This document shows, piece after piece, positions 12,357 to 24,720 of a stretch of DNA of 64,000 bases. This stretch comes from Isoetes taiwanensis (taxonomy: Eukaryota > Streptophyta > Lycopodiopsida > Isoetales > Isoetaceae), in contig JAJEKV010000010.1 in NCBI GenBank assembly GCA_021234155.1, positions 6,796,871 through 6,860,870 of the forward strand. Reading direction: 5' to 3'. Position 1 is the first letter of the stretch; the number at the start of each line of letters is the position of its first letter. Made by a program: the position numbers and the translations under genes. The notes beneath the pieces were generated by a model, which did no database searches, was not told the DNA's origin, and was given only the letters and a program-made list of their open reading frames with translations.

Positions 12357-12469
12357 TAGAAACAAAAAAAAAAAATACAATATAACTAATCGTAAGGACA
12401 CAACTCTTTGCCTACTTGGACGCCACATCATATGATATGCTGAGTTGGCAGGGTTGTTATATTCTAACA

Positions 12470-14100
12470 TGAAGATGAATAGGAAGCTGATTGGTTGCTA
12501 TTTATGTACACACGGGATTGCATTTGAGGCAGGGCTTCATTTCCCTTGAGGACATTGCAGCATTTTCTCACACACTGACCCCAGTTTTTGGTCCACAGTT
12601 GGTTTTTTAGTTGTACGGAAGTGTTGTTTTATGCCAAAAACAACAGCAAAATGGCCCCAAAAGTCCACGTGGCCCGTTTATCCGGATTTGCACAAAGAGA
12701 CAGTGGTTTTTTGGCAAAAATTTCCCACGGTGGTCTTTTGGCAGAAAAATCCACGCGTAAAAAAAATTGATATAGTTTTTGTGAATTTTTGTCAACGTAT
12801 ACTTTTTTCCTTCCATGTTGTTTTTAGTGGAACCATGCATTGTTTATCTTCAAAATTACATGCATAGGTCTCGATATTACCATATGTGAAAAGCTAAATT
12901 ACAATGTGAAAGTAAGATTGTTTTTAAAAATAGTTACATGTTATTTAACAAAGTACTACATGTGTTATTGAAAGGAGCCACGGGTTGTTTGTTTTCTAAA
13001 TAACACATGTATGTTTAGATATTACTACATGTGAAAAATAAAATTACAACGTCAAAGTAAGATGCTTTTTTACAAAAAATTACACGTTACTTAGCAAAAT
13101 ACCACATGTTAATTAAAGCTAGCTATTGTTTTCATTACTACTAAATGTTGTTTTTCTAAAATAAGGACATATAGAAAAGCATTATTATGACACATAGAAA
13201 ATGCGAGGTGTTGTTTATGATGTGCTTTTTAACCAATAAAATATTAACACGTGTCATACTTTTTTAAATGACAAAGCATTATTTTAACTAATGAAATGTC
13301 GACACGTGGCATACAAATGGAAAAAATAAAATAGGAAAAAAATAAAATAGTATATACCATAATTTAAAAGTCAATACATCATGAATAGTTTATTGATTTT
13401 GTTTATTTCAGAATAAGGAAGCCTTTTGGGAATCGAACCCAAACAAACCCACAAGGCATAATAATATTAGATTGTAATCCAAATTCTAAGATTCTATATC
13501 ACTAATTAATAAGATGGAGGTACCAACCATTAGATACAAATAATTTAGATGTCACTAAAACCATTGAAATTCATGGAATTCATAATTTTTAAGGCAGAAA
13601 ATGCAATACAATCCTTTAGATGGGATGCTATTTTAATTTCCCAATTCTAAACTTTTGTTACAGGTGCAGAGGTATTCTCACAATTAAATGTTGCTTAATT
13701 TAGAAAAGGAACGGTTTTCTGCATCATGGGATCCATTGCTTTCAAACTACTTCATGATCTTCATAAGGGAAAGATAATCATGTTTAAAAAATGCCTAGAT
13801 CATACAAAAAATGAAACGAGTTCAATGAATTTTACCTGTTCCAGAATATGCACTGATGTTAAGCTCGTGCATACCTGTTGTTAGAGAACAATGATTATAG
13901 ACATAACCGTACTTAAAATAGAAGCAAATGCAAAAGAAAGAAAATCATGCCTGATACCTGTTTTTGGACTTGTAAGTATATCAGCATCTGCATTCGAGCT
14001 TGTAAGTAGATCTGCATCCGGATTGGGACCAACCAAGCACCTGTTGCTATGTGTCTGTTAATCTTTAACGAAAAAAGGTAGCGCCTTTGAATACATTCAT
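12470..14100. other. No supported gene; short lectin-kinase 3' homology
   Basis: 12566-12595 matches, in inverted orientation, the sequence at the end of the lectin kinase pseudogene near 23.73-23.75 kb (core ACCCCAGTTTTTGGTCCAC). Otherwise this is AT-rich DNA containing repeated ACACGTGKCA words near 13250-13310, with no gene. Confidence 0.5.
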
Positions 14101-14123
14101 TGCTGCATCTCCTGGCCATCCTA

Positions 14124-14381
14124 ATGGCAAAACTGGAAGGCTCAACTCTGCTAATCTGCACCATTATTTCTACTATGGTATTAACGCCGTCTGTCATGGC
14201 CATGCATAAAGCAGTCCCTGTCCTTTTCCTGTTTGGAGACTCCCTGCTTGATGAGGGACCAACAATTATCTGCCCAATTCTTCAATGCTGGCAAATTTTC
14301 CACCATATTATGGCAAAACATATTTTCGCAGACCCACAGGGCGCTTCACTAACGGCAGAACTGTTCCAGAAAATGAGGTAA
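14124..14381 (+). pseudogene. GDSL esterase/lipase first exon, frameshifted
   Basis: The ATG at 14124 opens a signal-peptide-like stretch followed by FLFGDSLLDEG, the GDSL block I with its catalytic serine. One base appears to be missing near 14254-14258. In the next frame the family pattern continues (TNNYLP, ANFPPYYGKTYF, RPTGRFTNGRT). The exon ends at a GTAAAG donor at about 14382. No later exons (blocks II-V) follow, so this is a broken fragment. Intact relatives are secreted hydrolases of acyl esters in cell wall, cutin or lipid metabolism. Confidence 0.8.
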
Positions 14382-14389
14382 AGTGGTAA

Positions 14390-16600
14390 TAAATAGGAGA
14401 AAATCCAGTCAAGAACAACTTAGATTTAATTTTACAAGCCTTTAATTTTTTTTAAATGAAATAAACACAAACACAATCTTGAAGATTCTTGACGAAAATT
14501 CTTACCTCTTTCTTGGCCATGGCGCCATGGAAAAACCAGCAAAAACTACATTATTTAGCTGATTACTTCACCATTTTGTCTGCCTACAGATTTTCTTTAT
14601 GCTATTGAGGATTCCTGCCCTGCATGTCCGCTGCTACAAAAAGCCTATTTTGCCAGAAACGACATAACTCATTCATGAAAGAGGATCTGAGATCCTGGAA
14701 GAAGGAAAACAAATCAGAGATCCCATTACATATTTTTTGCAGAAAACCAACAAAGATGAACTCAATTTTAAAGAAAGAGAGCAAAAAAAAAAATCAGACT
14801 TTCATGAGTCAAACGATTGCGGCTTACCTCTGCTCTGCTTGCCACTCACCTGCTGCATATGAGATCCCCTATTCTTAGAAGCCAGGCTTTTGGCAATCCT
14901 CGACCTAGCTATGGCGATCAGCCGTTTATGCAAATAGTCCTGCCATGGCTGGTTAATGTCGGAAGAGAAAAGCTATCTACCATAGCAGAGATGAGCTGGA
15001 GCGGATCTGCAAGGAGCGCTGGGCCGGATTTGAGAGCTGCGATTCTGTGAGGGCATGATCAGGAGCGGAGAAGATCTGCTTCCCGCCATTCGTTCCCACC
15101 TTCCACCGAAATCCAAAAAGAACCAATAAGAATGAAGGACTCGGATCGAAATCTGAGCCCTTCATTATTTTTTGATCTCAACGGCTCACATTTGTTTCTC
15201 AAATTTGTTTTGAAAAGGTTACATTTTTTGTTTCTTAAAAACATATGCCCAATTCAATGGTGCTAAACAACCATTACTATACTATATTAAAGAGAGACTA
15301 ATGGATTATTTATTCTTTCTTAGGTAGTTCTGTCGTTGTAGCATGGGAGAAGAGGAACCTGCAAGAAAAAGTTTAAGGAACATCAATCCTAAAACACGAC
15401 CTATGGGAATTGCTGACACATGCAACCGAATTGAAAACCTCTAACGCCTCCAATATCAATTTGCCACACTGACACTATTGAAAGATTATGCATGCGATGA
15501 ATTCAATGGCAGTGAAAACCGAGACAACTTTGGAGCGATCCTATACAAACCCTGTATTTTACCTCTGTGGTCGATTCTGCTCTTTGGCCGATTCTGCTCA
15601 AGTATGGTCCTCATATCGACCGCTAGTATTGATGTATCCCAAGGCTGGCCTAGGCACCACTTGATCATTCTTTCTTGTAACGAGTTTGATATTTTAAAGG
15701 CCACTCTTACGTCTTATCATTGGCTTGCATGTCTCATTAATTTAAAGGTATTGTGCATCAACAATGTCGAAATTATGGCCAGAAGGACTAGACCATTGAA
15801 AATTTCAAGTTTGGTGGCCTCTAAGGGACACACTTATTCAAAAACCAAAGTTAGTTTTTAGGCATAGTTTCATGGATTACCATTACATGCAACAAGGGTA
15901 TAGACAATACCCATGGATATCAAGTTAGAACCGTAATATCTCCACACTATGCTAGACATTGACAGCAATTTTTGATTAGATTATAACAGTAAATTAAGAA
16001 TTTCGTTCCCTCGTGATTAGACAAATATTCAGATCAAGTTGGGATCCTCATGCATTAGAGTTATCATGGCAAAAAGGAGTTATCATGTGGCAAAATATGG
16101 ATGGATGGAAAAATGAAGAATTTGCCTAGCCTACTTTGCAACTTTTTAGAAGAAGCATATTTCACTACGACGATATGGCATTTTCTGGATGATGTGCCAT
16201 GTCACATGATGATTAAGCATTTTAGGCACTTTTGGTAGAAAATGACTAGATCTTTCTAGACCATGCCTAACGCGGACCAATGAATCGGATTCGCATGAAA
16301 CTCAGATTGCCAGAAGACGGATCCTTAAAACCCCCCGAAAGTAGCTTGCCCTAGCTACATGGTTCAATGGGCAAACATAATCTCATGCATTTTGTTCATT
16401 CTTAGGTGCTTTGAAGATATCATGGCAGGTACATCAATGTGCCATAATTAAAAATTGTCGGTTTGAAATATAGACATTAAATGTATGAACAAAAGTCAGT
16501 TGAAGAACTATATTTGGATATGGTGAATGACACGGCAAAAGTGGCATGATGATGTGGCGCAGGCTATTTCTTGCAATCTCCATGAAATGAGTGGAGAAAA
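14390..16600. other. No supported gene
   Basis: A plus-strand frame at 15478-15861 (127 residues) matches nothing I know. 15268-15300 carries an ACTATACTATATTAAAG string, reminiscent of plant Helitron 5' ends but lacking the leading TC. Confidence 0.5.
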
Positions 16601-16619
16601 TTGAAATTTGCAAAAGTTG

Positions 16620-17115
16620 ACATACGCATGATGATGTGGCATGCCATTGGTGACATGCCATGCCAAGTAAGCAAGGCCAACTTTTGACTAGGCCAAAAAA
16701 AAATGTGCAACTTTTGGTTTTCAATGGGGGCGATGTGGCAAATTTTTGGTGACATGGCAAGATATGTATGATGTGGACATGATGATGACCTTATGAAAAC
16801 TCTTGCGCGTGTTGTCTCCACCTCGATGCAAACAAATGTAGGGTTCACGTTATGAGATGTTCCCCTTGCCACAAGTGGCCAGGATTTGACAGCGCATGTC
16901 GTTACCTTTGTGGCACCAACAAATAGCATGGAAAAGATGATGTGGCACTCCAAGTTGTGATATGGCATGCCAAGTAAACAAGGTCAAGTTTTGACTAGGC
17001 CAAAAATGAAAAGATGTCCATCTTTGGTCTTTTCATTGGGTGATATTGGCAACATTTGGGTGACAAGGCAAGATGGTGGTGACGTGGACAGGATGACTAG
17101 AAATATGACAACCTT
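16620..17115. repeat. Degenerate tandem repeat, two units of about 170 bp at 320-bp spacing
   Basis: About 16620-16790 and 16936-17105 share GATGTGGCATGCCAAGTAA-type words, TTTTGACTAGGCCAAAAA, GGCAACATTTGGGTGACA and GGACATGATGA blocks, with many substitutions. GATGTGGC recurs throughout. No coding capacity is apparent. Confidence 0.6.
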
Positions 17116-17160
17116 TGGAATTTTTGGTAGAGTAGTTTGGCAAGGGATAGAATAGAGGGC

Positions 17161-20100
17161 CTTTGGGACGAACTTCTTCTGGAAGGTTTTAGGGCTCCGT
17201 CTTCTGGCGTCAACGCCCTCCCACTACCTCATGACATTGTGCAAGATCCTGGTCCAATCTGACCAGGGTATGGCCTCCAAAACGTAAACCCTGTGGGTTG
17301 CTAGGTTATTGTAGGGTTTACGTTATGGAGGTCGAGTTTTATTCAGTTGCACTTGAGACATGGTCGAGAAGCTGCAGTTGAAAACCAGAAGCAATAGAAA
17401 CTGACGAAATGGGGTTTGGATTTACCGAGGCAGGCTTTCCTACCAGTGCTCCTCCGGGAGGGCAAATGCCAATGCCTCCCTTCCCGGAACACGGTTTCCC
17501 TATCCGACCGTTGAATTCTCCATTCAAGTAACTTGCTTCGAACAGGCTCAAAACAATTCAAGATCTGTCCGGGAGAACTTATAAAACCGCAAAGTGTCCT
17601 GCAGTCGACGGTGTAGAAAACCAAGTGTTTTGTCGTTCGGCCAGTACAAAGGCCCTGGAATCGAGATTTGACTTCGCCATGTCGTCCGAAACAGCGAAAT
17701 TACCCTAGGGACCAAGTTACACGGTCATTTTTTGCAGCAAAAGAAACACGAACCCTCTACATGGCAGTATTCTGCACCCTTCGCTAAGGCCAATTCACTA
17801 CGAACGTGTTGGACATGAGCTACTTTGGCGCGTCCGGGAGCAGGGGTGGTCTTCTACCCACGAAACTTGGTCTCCAGGGTAATGTCGATGTTTCGAGTCC
17901 GTTGGAAGAGTCAGATCATAGTTCCGGGATGGGAGAGTTGCCCGTCCGTGGCCAAGGACCTCCCAGAGAGGACCTTTGGGACGAACTTCTTCTGGAAGGT
18001 TTTAGGGCTCCATCTTCTGGCGTCAACACCCTCCCACTACCTCATGACATTGTGGAAGATCCTGGTCCAATCTGACCAGGGTATGGCCTCCAAAACGTAA
18101 ACCCTGTGGGTTGCTAGGTTATTGTGGGGTTTACGTTATGGAGGTCGAGTTTTATTCAGTTGCACTTGAGACATGGTCGAGAAGCTGCAGTTGAAAACCA
18201 GAAGCAATAGAAACTGACGAAATGGGGTTTGGATTTACCGAGGCAGGCTTTCCTACCAGTGCTCCTCCGGGAGGGCAAATGCCAATGCCTCCCTTCCTGG
18301 AACACGGTTTCCCTATCCGACCGTTGAATTCTCCATTCAAGTAACTTGCTTTGAGCAGGCTCAAAAAAATTCAAGATCTGTCCGGGAGAACATATAAGAC
18401 CGCAAAGTGTCCTGCAGTCGACGGTGTAGAAAACCAAGTGTTTTGTCGTTCGGGCAGTACAAAGGCCCCGGAATGGAGATTTGACTTCGCCATGTCGTCC
18501 GAAACAGCGAAATTACCCTAGGGACCAAGTTACACGGTCATTTTTTGCAGCAAAAGAAACACGAACCCTCTACATGGCAGTATTCTGCACCCTTCGCTAA
18601 GGCCAATTCACTACGAACGTGTTGAACATGAGCTACTTTGGCGCGTCCGGGAGCAGGGGTGGTCTTCTGCCCACGAAACTTGGTCTCCAGGGTAATGTCA
18701 ATGTTTCGAGTCCGTTGGCAGAGTCAGATCACAGTTCCGAAATGGGAGAGTTGCCCGTCCGTGGCCAAGGACCTCCCAGAGAGGACCTTTGGGACGAACT
18801 TCTTCTGGAAGGTTTTAGGGCTCCGTCTTCTGGCGTCAACGCCCTCCCACTACCTCATGACATTGTGCAAGATCCTGGTCCAATCTGACCAGGGTATGGC
18901 CTCCAAAACGTAAACCTGTGGGTTGCTAGGTTATTGTAGGGTTTACGTTATGGAGGTCGAGTTTTATTCAGTTGCACTTGAGACATGGTCGAGAAGCTGC
19001 AGTTGAAAACCAGAAGCAATAGAAACTGACGAAATGGGGTTTGGATTTACCGAGGCAGGCTTTCCTACCAGTGCTCCTCCGGGAGGGCAAATGCCAATGC
19101 CTCCCTTCCCGGAACACGGTTACCCTATCCGACTATTGAATTCTCCATTCAAGTAACTTGCTTCAAGCAGGCTCAAAAAAATTCAAGATCTGTCCGGGAG
19201 AACATATAAAACCGCAAAGTGTCATGCAGTCGACGGTGTAGAAAACCAAGTGTTTTGTCGTTTGGGCCGTACAAAGGCCCCGGAATGGATTTATCCTCCT
19301 CCCAGTGTCGCAATTAGAAGTCAAGAACACATTTTGTAGTAGCAAATTTTTTTGGAATGATTCGGGATCGCCAATAGATCCAAAGTCTGTTATTTCAGTT
19401 GCCATGGCTCCGCATGCATGTTCGAAAAAGGTACACCAGGTCCCAAGTGCAACTGACCACGTTTTGGCCTCCATAACGTAAACCCTACAATAACCTGGCA
19501 AGGCACAGGGTTTGCGTTTTGGAGGCCATACCCTAGCCAGATTAGACCAGGATCTTGCACAATGTCATAAGGTAGTGGGAGGGCGTTGACGCCAGATGAC
19601 GGAGCCCTAAAACCTTCCAGAAGAAGTTCGACCCAAAGGTCCTCTCTGGAGGGTCCTTGGCCACGGACGGGCAACTCTCCCACCCTGGAACTGTGATCTG
19701 ACTCTGCCAACGGACTCGAAACATCGACATTACCCTGGAGACCAAGTTTCGTGGGTAGAAGACCACCCCTGCTCCCGGACGCGCCAAAGTAGCTCATGTC
19801 CAACACGTTCGTAGTGAATTGGCCTTAGCGAAGGGTGCAGAATACTGCCATGTAGAGGGTTCGTGTTTCTTTTGCTGCAAAAAATGACCGTGTAACTTGG
19901 TCCCTAGGGTAATTTCGCTGTTTCGGACGACATGGCGAAGTCAAATCTCCATTCCGGGGCCTTTGTACTGCCCGAACGACAAAACACTTGGTTTTCTACA
20001 CCGTCGACTGCAGGACACTTTGCGGTTTTATAAGTTCTCCCGGACAGATCTTGAATTGTTTTGAGCCTGTTCGAAGCAAGTTACTTGAATGGAGAATTCA

Positions 20101-20299
20101 ACGGTCGGATAGGGAAACCGTGTTCCGGGAAGGGAGGCATTGGCATTTGCCCTCCCGGAGGAGCACTGGTAGGAAAGCCTGCCTCGGTAAATCCAAACCC
20201 CATTTCGTCAGTTTCTATTGCTTCTGGTTTTCAACTGCAGTTTCTCGACCATGTCTCAAGTGCAACTGAATAAAACTCGACCTCCATAACGTAAACCCT
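17161..20299. repeat. Tandem array of a 793-bp terminal-inverted-repeat unit (813-bp period), last full copy inverted
   Basis: Full direct copies lie at 17313-18105 (793 bp) and 18126-18917. There is a 3' piece at 17161-17293 and a 5' piece at 18938-19289, all with an 813-bp period and 20-nt spacers. A full inverted copy lies at 19507-20299 (again 793 bp), with a divergent inverted piece ending at 19486. Each unit begins AGGGTTTACGTTATGGAGG and ends with its near complement (CCTCCAAAACGTAAACCCT), giving inverted termini of about 20 bp. The internal open frames (89-93 residues) are conserved only as DNA and show no known domain. It could be a MITE-like element multiplied in place, or a satellite built on one. 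Confidence 0.85.
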
Positions 20300-20795
20300 A
20301 CAATAACCTAACGAGATGGCGATCACCTTCGACAGCCGGCTCTTCTGGAGCAACAAAAGCCCTCGGCTCACAAATAATATCTGTGTCGCAGCCACTCCCC
20401 TGCTCTGTTTCCTCAGCGGCCACCTGGCTGCAACCAACATGTCCCTCTTCTGTGCGAGGCATTGCCACATCGCAGTCCTCAATCATGTTCACTTCAGCCC
20501 CAACATCGAAGCCAAGATTTGCATTACTTATGCGCAAATGCCGCAGATAATCTGCACGCCTAAAAGACAAGCCATGGGGATTGGCAAGAATACACCTTTG
20601 GCATTGGCAAATGCAATCCCTCACAGCAGTGTTGGATTTGCGAAGGCTTGCCCTGAATGATGCCCATTTGGACTCTCTATCGTGATCCCACCATGTTGAG
20701 TACGGAATCAAGACACCAGCTGGATTCTTGGCTTCACACTTCTGGCAGAAGCAAAGCTTCAACTGCCTCTTGCTTGTGGATTGTGGCTTCTTCAA
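20298..20795 (-). CDS. Unrecognised cysteine-rich ORF (CFCQKC and CICQCQRC motifs)
   Basis: A 165-residue frame starting at the ATG at 20795. Residues about 15-20 read CFCQKC and about 61-68 CICQCQRC. Between them lie IPYSTWWDH and a tryptophan/serine region, so a zinc-binding fold is plausible. The C-terminal third is acidic. The stop lies almost at the edge of the inverted 793-bp unit, suggesting the reading frame was truncated when that unit arrived. I do not recognise the family; a DNA-transposon-associated protein would be a guess. Confidence 0.35.
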   Translation of the reverse strand: MKKPQSTSKRQLKLCFCQKCEAKNPAGVLIPYSTWWDHDRESKWASFRASLRKSNTAVRDCICQCQRCILANPHGLSFRRADYLRHLRISNANLGFDVGAEVNMIEDCDVAMPRTEEGHVGCSQVAAEETEQGSGCDTDIICEPRAFVAPEEPAVEGDRHLVRLL

Positions 20796-20829
20796 ACCTA
20801 AACCTCTGTTACTCTATGTCATCTGGTAG

Positions 20830-22285
20830 CTAGGAGAGATAAGCTTCGAACGCCTCACTCCGTGACACTTCTAGCTTGCTGAATTGCAGTTCCAGCTGCA
20901 CAAGATTGGCAAGTGCAAGGTCTTTAATACAAGAAAAAATGCATCGTGCTTTAAACAACTTGCCTACATTACCAAGTCGACAGTATGCTCCTTGGAGATG
21001 AGGTGCCTGAGATAGGAAGAGAAACAATCAGTACATGTATTTCTTACTAGAATTTAATTTGAATCATGTATTGGTTTCAATGGCCAGTTTTAACAAGTAA
21101 AAACAACCAAAGTTGTAAACTATGTAATTTCAGGAAAATACAAGAGGTTGCAATACAAGAGGTTGAAGGAGCGAACCAGCAATTGAACTAATATTATCTG
21201 AAAATATTTTAAGTAGCTTCTACTTGATAGGTTTGTACACACCCAATTAGTTAGCCAAGTCCAATTGCCCCTAGGCAAAGAAAGTAGTCCCTTTTGATCC
21301 CTGATGGAACCCCTGTGCCATCTATAATTCTTTACTTCCTATCAAGTTCTAAAGGGCATAAATAACTTCACTTAGGGTCCTCCTTCCTTCGCATTCATGC
21401 ATTCGAGCACAGTATGGTGCAGCAATCCTGTTTGTCATAAGCACCAAACATTCATGCGGATGTGGAGGTTCTCTTAGGAGTCTTAACAATTGTTTGCTTG
21501 TTGCATAAGTTGTCTAAGATATTATGATTCTTCATACAGTCATGTCTTTGATATAAAGTTTTCTATGGAGATTATAACCTGTAAAAAAGGAAGAAAGCAC
21601 TTATAGCAGAACTCCAGCAAGATTGCCATTTAAACAAGAATAAAGGCCCTTAAGAGATAATCTTTCCACCCAATTCAGGTTTGCAAAACCTACATATGCA
21701 TAATGCAATATCATCCATAAGCATATTGAGAAATCCTCAAACGAAGTATCTTAAAAAAGGAAGTTACAATGAGAAAGAATTACATAGTTAGGCATTACCC
21801 ACTAATCTAAATACGAAGAAAGTTAGTGGATAAGACTGCAGCAGGTTACGATAGGCTGAACATTCCTGATGGGACACGAGCTGTAATTTTCACCATCGTC
21901 TAGATAAATCACACTAAGTCTAGACCGAGAAAATAATTTCAGATAAACAAATTAAGTAGTGCCAAATGGATAGTTAACTGTTTCAAATAGGAATTGTCAA
22001 TTCTATTGCATCCATACTCCTTAAGAAGCTTAGTCAACGATTTAAAGGATTCCTATGCAGAAGTATGACAAAGATATTCTGATGCAATTGTTTGGAATTG
22101 GGGAGCTGCCAAACTATAATGTCTAGCCACTAGTTTAGAGGATTACCATGCAGAGGAGCTCTGATACCTTCGTGCACATGACTCGGAAGCAAGGTTTTCC
22201 CGAGCAAGGTTTTCCCGAGTTTGTGTTTAGGTTTAAGGTGTTAGCTGTGGTATTTTGCTTGATGGCTCCAACAATTACATCTCTA
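20830..22285. other. No supported gene
   Basis: Short open frames only; AT-rich. Nothing recognisable. Confidence 0.55.
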
Positions 22286-22288
22286 ATT

Positions 22289-22405
22289 AAGTGCAATAAG
22301 TTATCTTGTTTTTCAAAGAACCATTGGATTCTTAGTGCAAATCATCTAAGTGCAATAAGTTATCTTGTTTTTCAAAGAACCATTGGATTCTTAGTGCAAA
22401 TCGTT
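22289..22405. repeat. 59-bp tandem duplication
   Basis: Two copies beginning AAGTGCAATAAGTTATC at about 22289 and 22348. Confidence 0.85.
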
Positions 22406-22508
22406 AGAAAGAACCATTGGATAAGATAAATTAGATACAATTAAAACCATTGGATGACGTGGATAACTATTGGATCGTCTATAGCGAACCTTAGTACCAA
22501 CTAGATAT

Positions 22509-23030
22509 AGGCATGGTTTAATGGTGTTCCACTAATGATATCCAAAATGGGGGGATAATGTTAGGATATTGCGTAGTCTTGCCATTTTATAATGCTTGGG
22601 GATTTGTTGCAATGGTCCTATTCCCCATAAACAATTACATCTCAAATTCTTAATGGTCTAAATTATACCAAGATGTAGGAACGGTTTAATGGTGTTCCAC
22701 TAACGATATCCAAAATGGGGGAATAATGTTAGGATATTGCATGGTCTTGCCATTTTAATGCTTGGGGATTTGTTGCAATGGTCCTTTCCTCCATAAAGAA
22801 ATACATCTCACAATTCTTAATGGTTTGTTATGCAAAAATGTAGGCGTGGTTTAATGGTCTTTCTCTAACAATATCCAAAATGTTAGGATATTGTTAGGAT
22901 TTTGCGTCGTCCTATGACATTAATGCTTAGGGATTTGTTGCAGCGGTCCTGCATCCCCTCAAGGAATACAAATCAAATTCTTGATGGTTTTGTTATGCAA
23001 AAATAGGCGTTAAGTAATTGAAGTAGTTGA
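22509..23030. repeat. Minisatellite, about 167-bp period, three units
   Basis: Units begin with GGTTTAATGG at 22515, 22683 and 22848 (periods 168 and 165). They share TATCCAAAATG, TGTTAGGATATTG and CTTGGGGATTTGTTGC blocks. Confidence 0.8.
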
Positions 23031-23103
23031 AGTAACTTGTCTTACATGGAATACTAGTATAAGGACATGTGATCGTGCACGTGCATCACATGTAGCAAAT
23101 CAA

Positions 23104-23565
23104 GTACTCTGTCCTACCACTATAAAGGCCCGTGATATGGAAGGATAGGACATGTAGAGAATCAAGTATTCTTTCCTACTTCTATAAAGACATGTGACAA
23201 TAGAAGTATTACACATGTCGTAATTCATGTATTCTTTCCTACAATGCCTTAGCAAATAAAGTACTCTGTCCTACTACTATAAAGACATCTGACATGGAAG
23301 CATACGACATGTAGAGAATCAAGTATTCTTTCCTACTTCTATAAAGACATGTGACAATAGAAGTATTACACATGTCGTAATTCATGTATTCTTTCCTACA
23401 ATGCTTTAGTAAATAAAGTACTCTGTCCTACTACTATAAAGACATGTGAATGGAAGCATAGGACATGTAGAGAATCAAATATTCTTTCCTACATCTATAA
23501 AGACATGTGACAATAGAATTATTAGACATGTAGAAATTCAAGTATTCTTTCCTACAGTGGATTGT
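23104..23565. repeat. Minisatellite, 157-bp period, three units
   Basis: GTACTCTGTCCTAC recurs at 23104, 23261 and 23418, exactly 157 bp apart. Each unit contains two TATAAAGACATGTGAC-like blocks and ATTCTTTCCTAC. Confidence 0.85.
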
Positions 23566-23709
23566 ATTATAAAATGACATGTCACAATAGAGGAAACTAC
23601 AAAACAACAGTGGATGTTTTAGTCCACTGAAAAAAGAACACCATTATCGAACAAAACCATACCTCCACAAGTCCACATGTAGGATTCTTTGAAAACAGGA
23701 CATGTAGAC

Positions 23710-24720
23710 CTACCAAAACTGATGTTTTCCACAGTGGACCAAAAACTGGGGTGAGTGTGTCATGCTAGGCCTGTGGTGTGGATCTTCTTGGCAACACAAT
23801 AGCCCCAACAACAAAAAAACTCTTTTCATCTCTCCTCCATCAAAACAATTTTCCAACTTTGGATCAGCAGCATCCAACAGTTTGTCCTCTTCATGCTTTA
23901 GCCATATCCATTCCAACAAGAACTTGTTCCGAATTGTATCTAATACCTTCCTTCCAGATCCCACCTCCAGAGCTAATATCCCGAAACCGTAAACATCAAA
24001 TTTGTCACTTGCTTTACCAGTGTATACCAGCTCCGGAGCTATGTATCCGAATGTACCTGCCCTTATCATACTTTGCTCTGTTTTTCATAATCCAAAAGCT
24101 TGGCTAGGCCAAAGTCACCTAAAATATGCTCTAAAGTTACTGTCAAGGAGAACATGGGATGCTTTCACATCTCTATGCACGCTCTTTTGCTCCCATCCTG
24201 TCTGGAGATAAGCAAGCCCTTCTGCAACTCCCAACAGTATTCATAGCGCTGTTGCCATGGAAGAAAGTTGCACAGGTGCTAAATAGGTAGTTATCCAAGC
24301 TGTCGTTGGGCATGTAGTCATAGTTCAAAATCAGTTTTCCTTTTGTGTGGCACCATCCTGTGAGGCTCAGCTCACATGGCTTATCATAGAAAGTTCTGCA
24401 ACCAATTGCAGCTCTTCTACAGTCGTCTCTTGAAAGAGAACCTTCACAGCTACTGTATTATCATCTGCAAGTACTCCTTTGTAAGCTTTTCCAAATCCTC
24501 CCTTGCCAAGCATCTTATCTGTGATGAAATTCCTGGTGGCTGCCTTCAGTTGTGTGTATGTGAATTTGGTAATAGGCAGCCGAGTTTCTTCATTAGAGCC
24601 TTCCATTTTCCCTCCTTTTGTAGCGTACGCATCCTGCAGCCAGCAATAAAATGGAAATGAGTGCAGCAATGAGAGCAGCTACCATTGGCACATGTATGCT
24701 GCTTTTCTTTTTTACATCTT
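23710..24720 (-). pseudogene. L-type lectin receptor-like kinase, membrane segment plus kinase domain, disrupted
   Basis: Reading down the minus strand: a hydrophobic segment from about 24700; KGGKMEG and LKAATRNF at about 24620-24540; then the N-lobe with GKGGFGKAYKG (glycine loop) and VAVKVL (ATP lysine) to 24370. The frame then shifts. The catalytic loop [12 protein letters not shown] and the DFG-region LAKLLDYEKQSK survive in other frames (about 24190-24080). The C-lobe 24069-23710 is open: GTFGYIAPE, DVYGFGILALE, RPSMTH near the end. This order matches L-type lectin kinases. Several frameshifts plus the chromovirus LTR abutting at 24725 make it non-functional. Its lectin ectodomain should lie beyond the far end of the chromovirus, outside the readable part of this window. 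Confidence 0.85.

Larger units (their letters stand above)
8186..12469 (-). mobile_element. Small non-autonomous LTR element carrying a DCD-domain exon; one LTR hit by a Helitron
   Basis: Two direct repeats bound this region: 8186-8366 and 10376-12469, the latter interrupted by the Helitron at 10418-12356. On the minus strand each LTR starts TGTTAGAATATAAC and ends ATTCTAACTCTC. Immediately upstream of the minus-strand 3' LTR lies a polypurine tract (GAGGGAGGG, 8367-8377), as expected for an LTR retrotransposon. The roughly 2-kb interior has no gag, protease, RT or integrase but contains DCD-domain coding sequence, so it would be a gene-capturing non-autonomous element. No standard primer binding site or clear target duplication was found, so the LTR reading is not certain. 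Confidence 0.5.

Noticed and set aside
13385-13480. tRNA-like T-arm GGTTCGATTCC on the minus strand near 13425-13440
   Set aside because: No matching acceptor, D-arm or anticodon stem could be built around it.
15268-15300. Helitron-like 5' start (CTATACTATATTAAAG)
   Set aside because: Lacks the leading TC and no partner 3' hairpin with CTRR was found downstream in the same orientation at a plausible distance.
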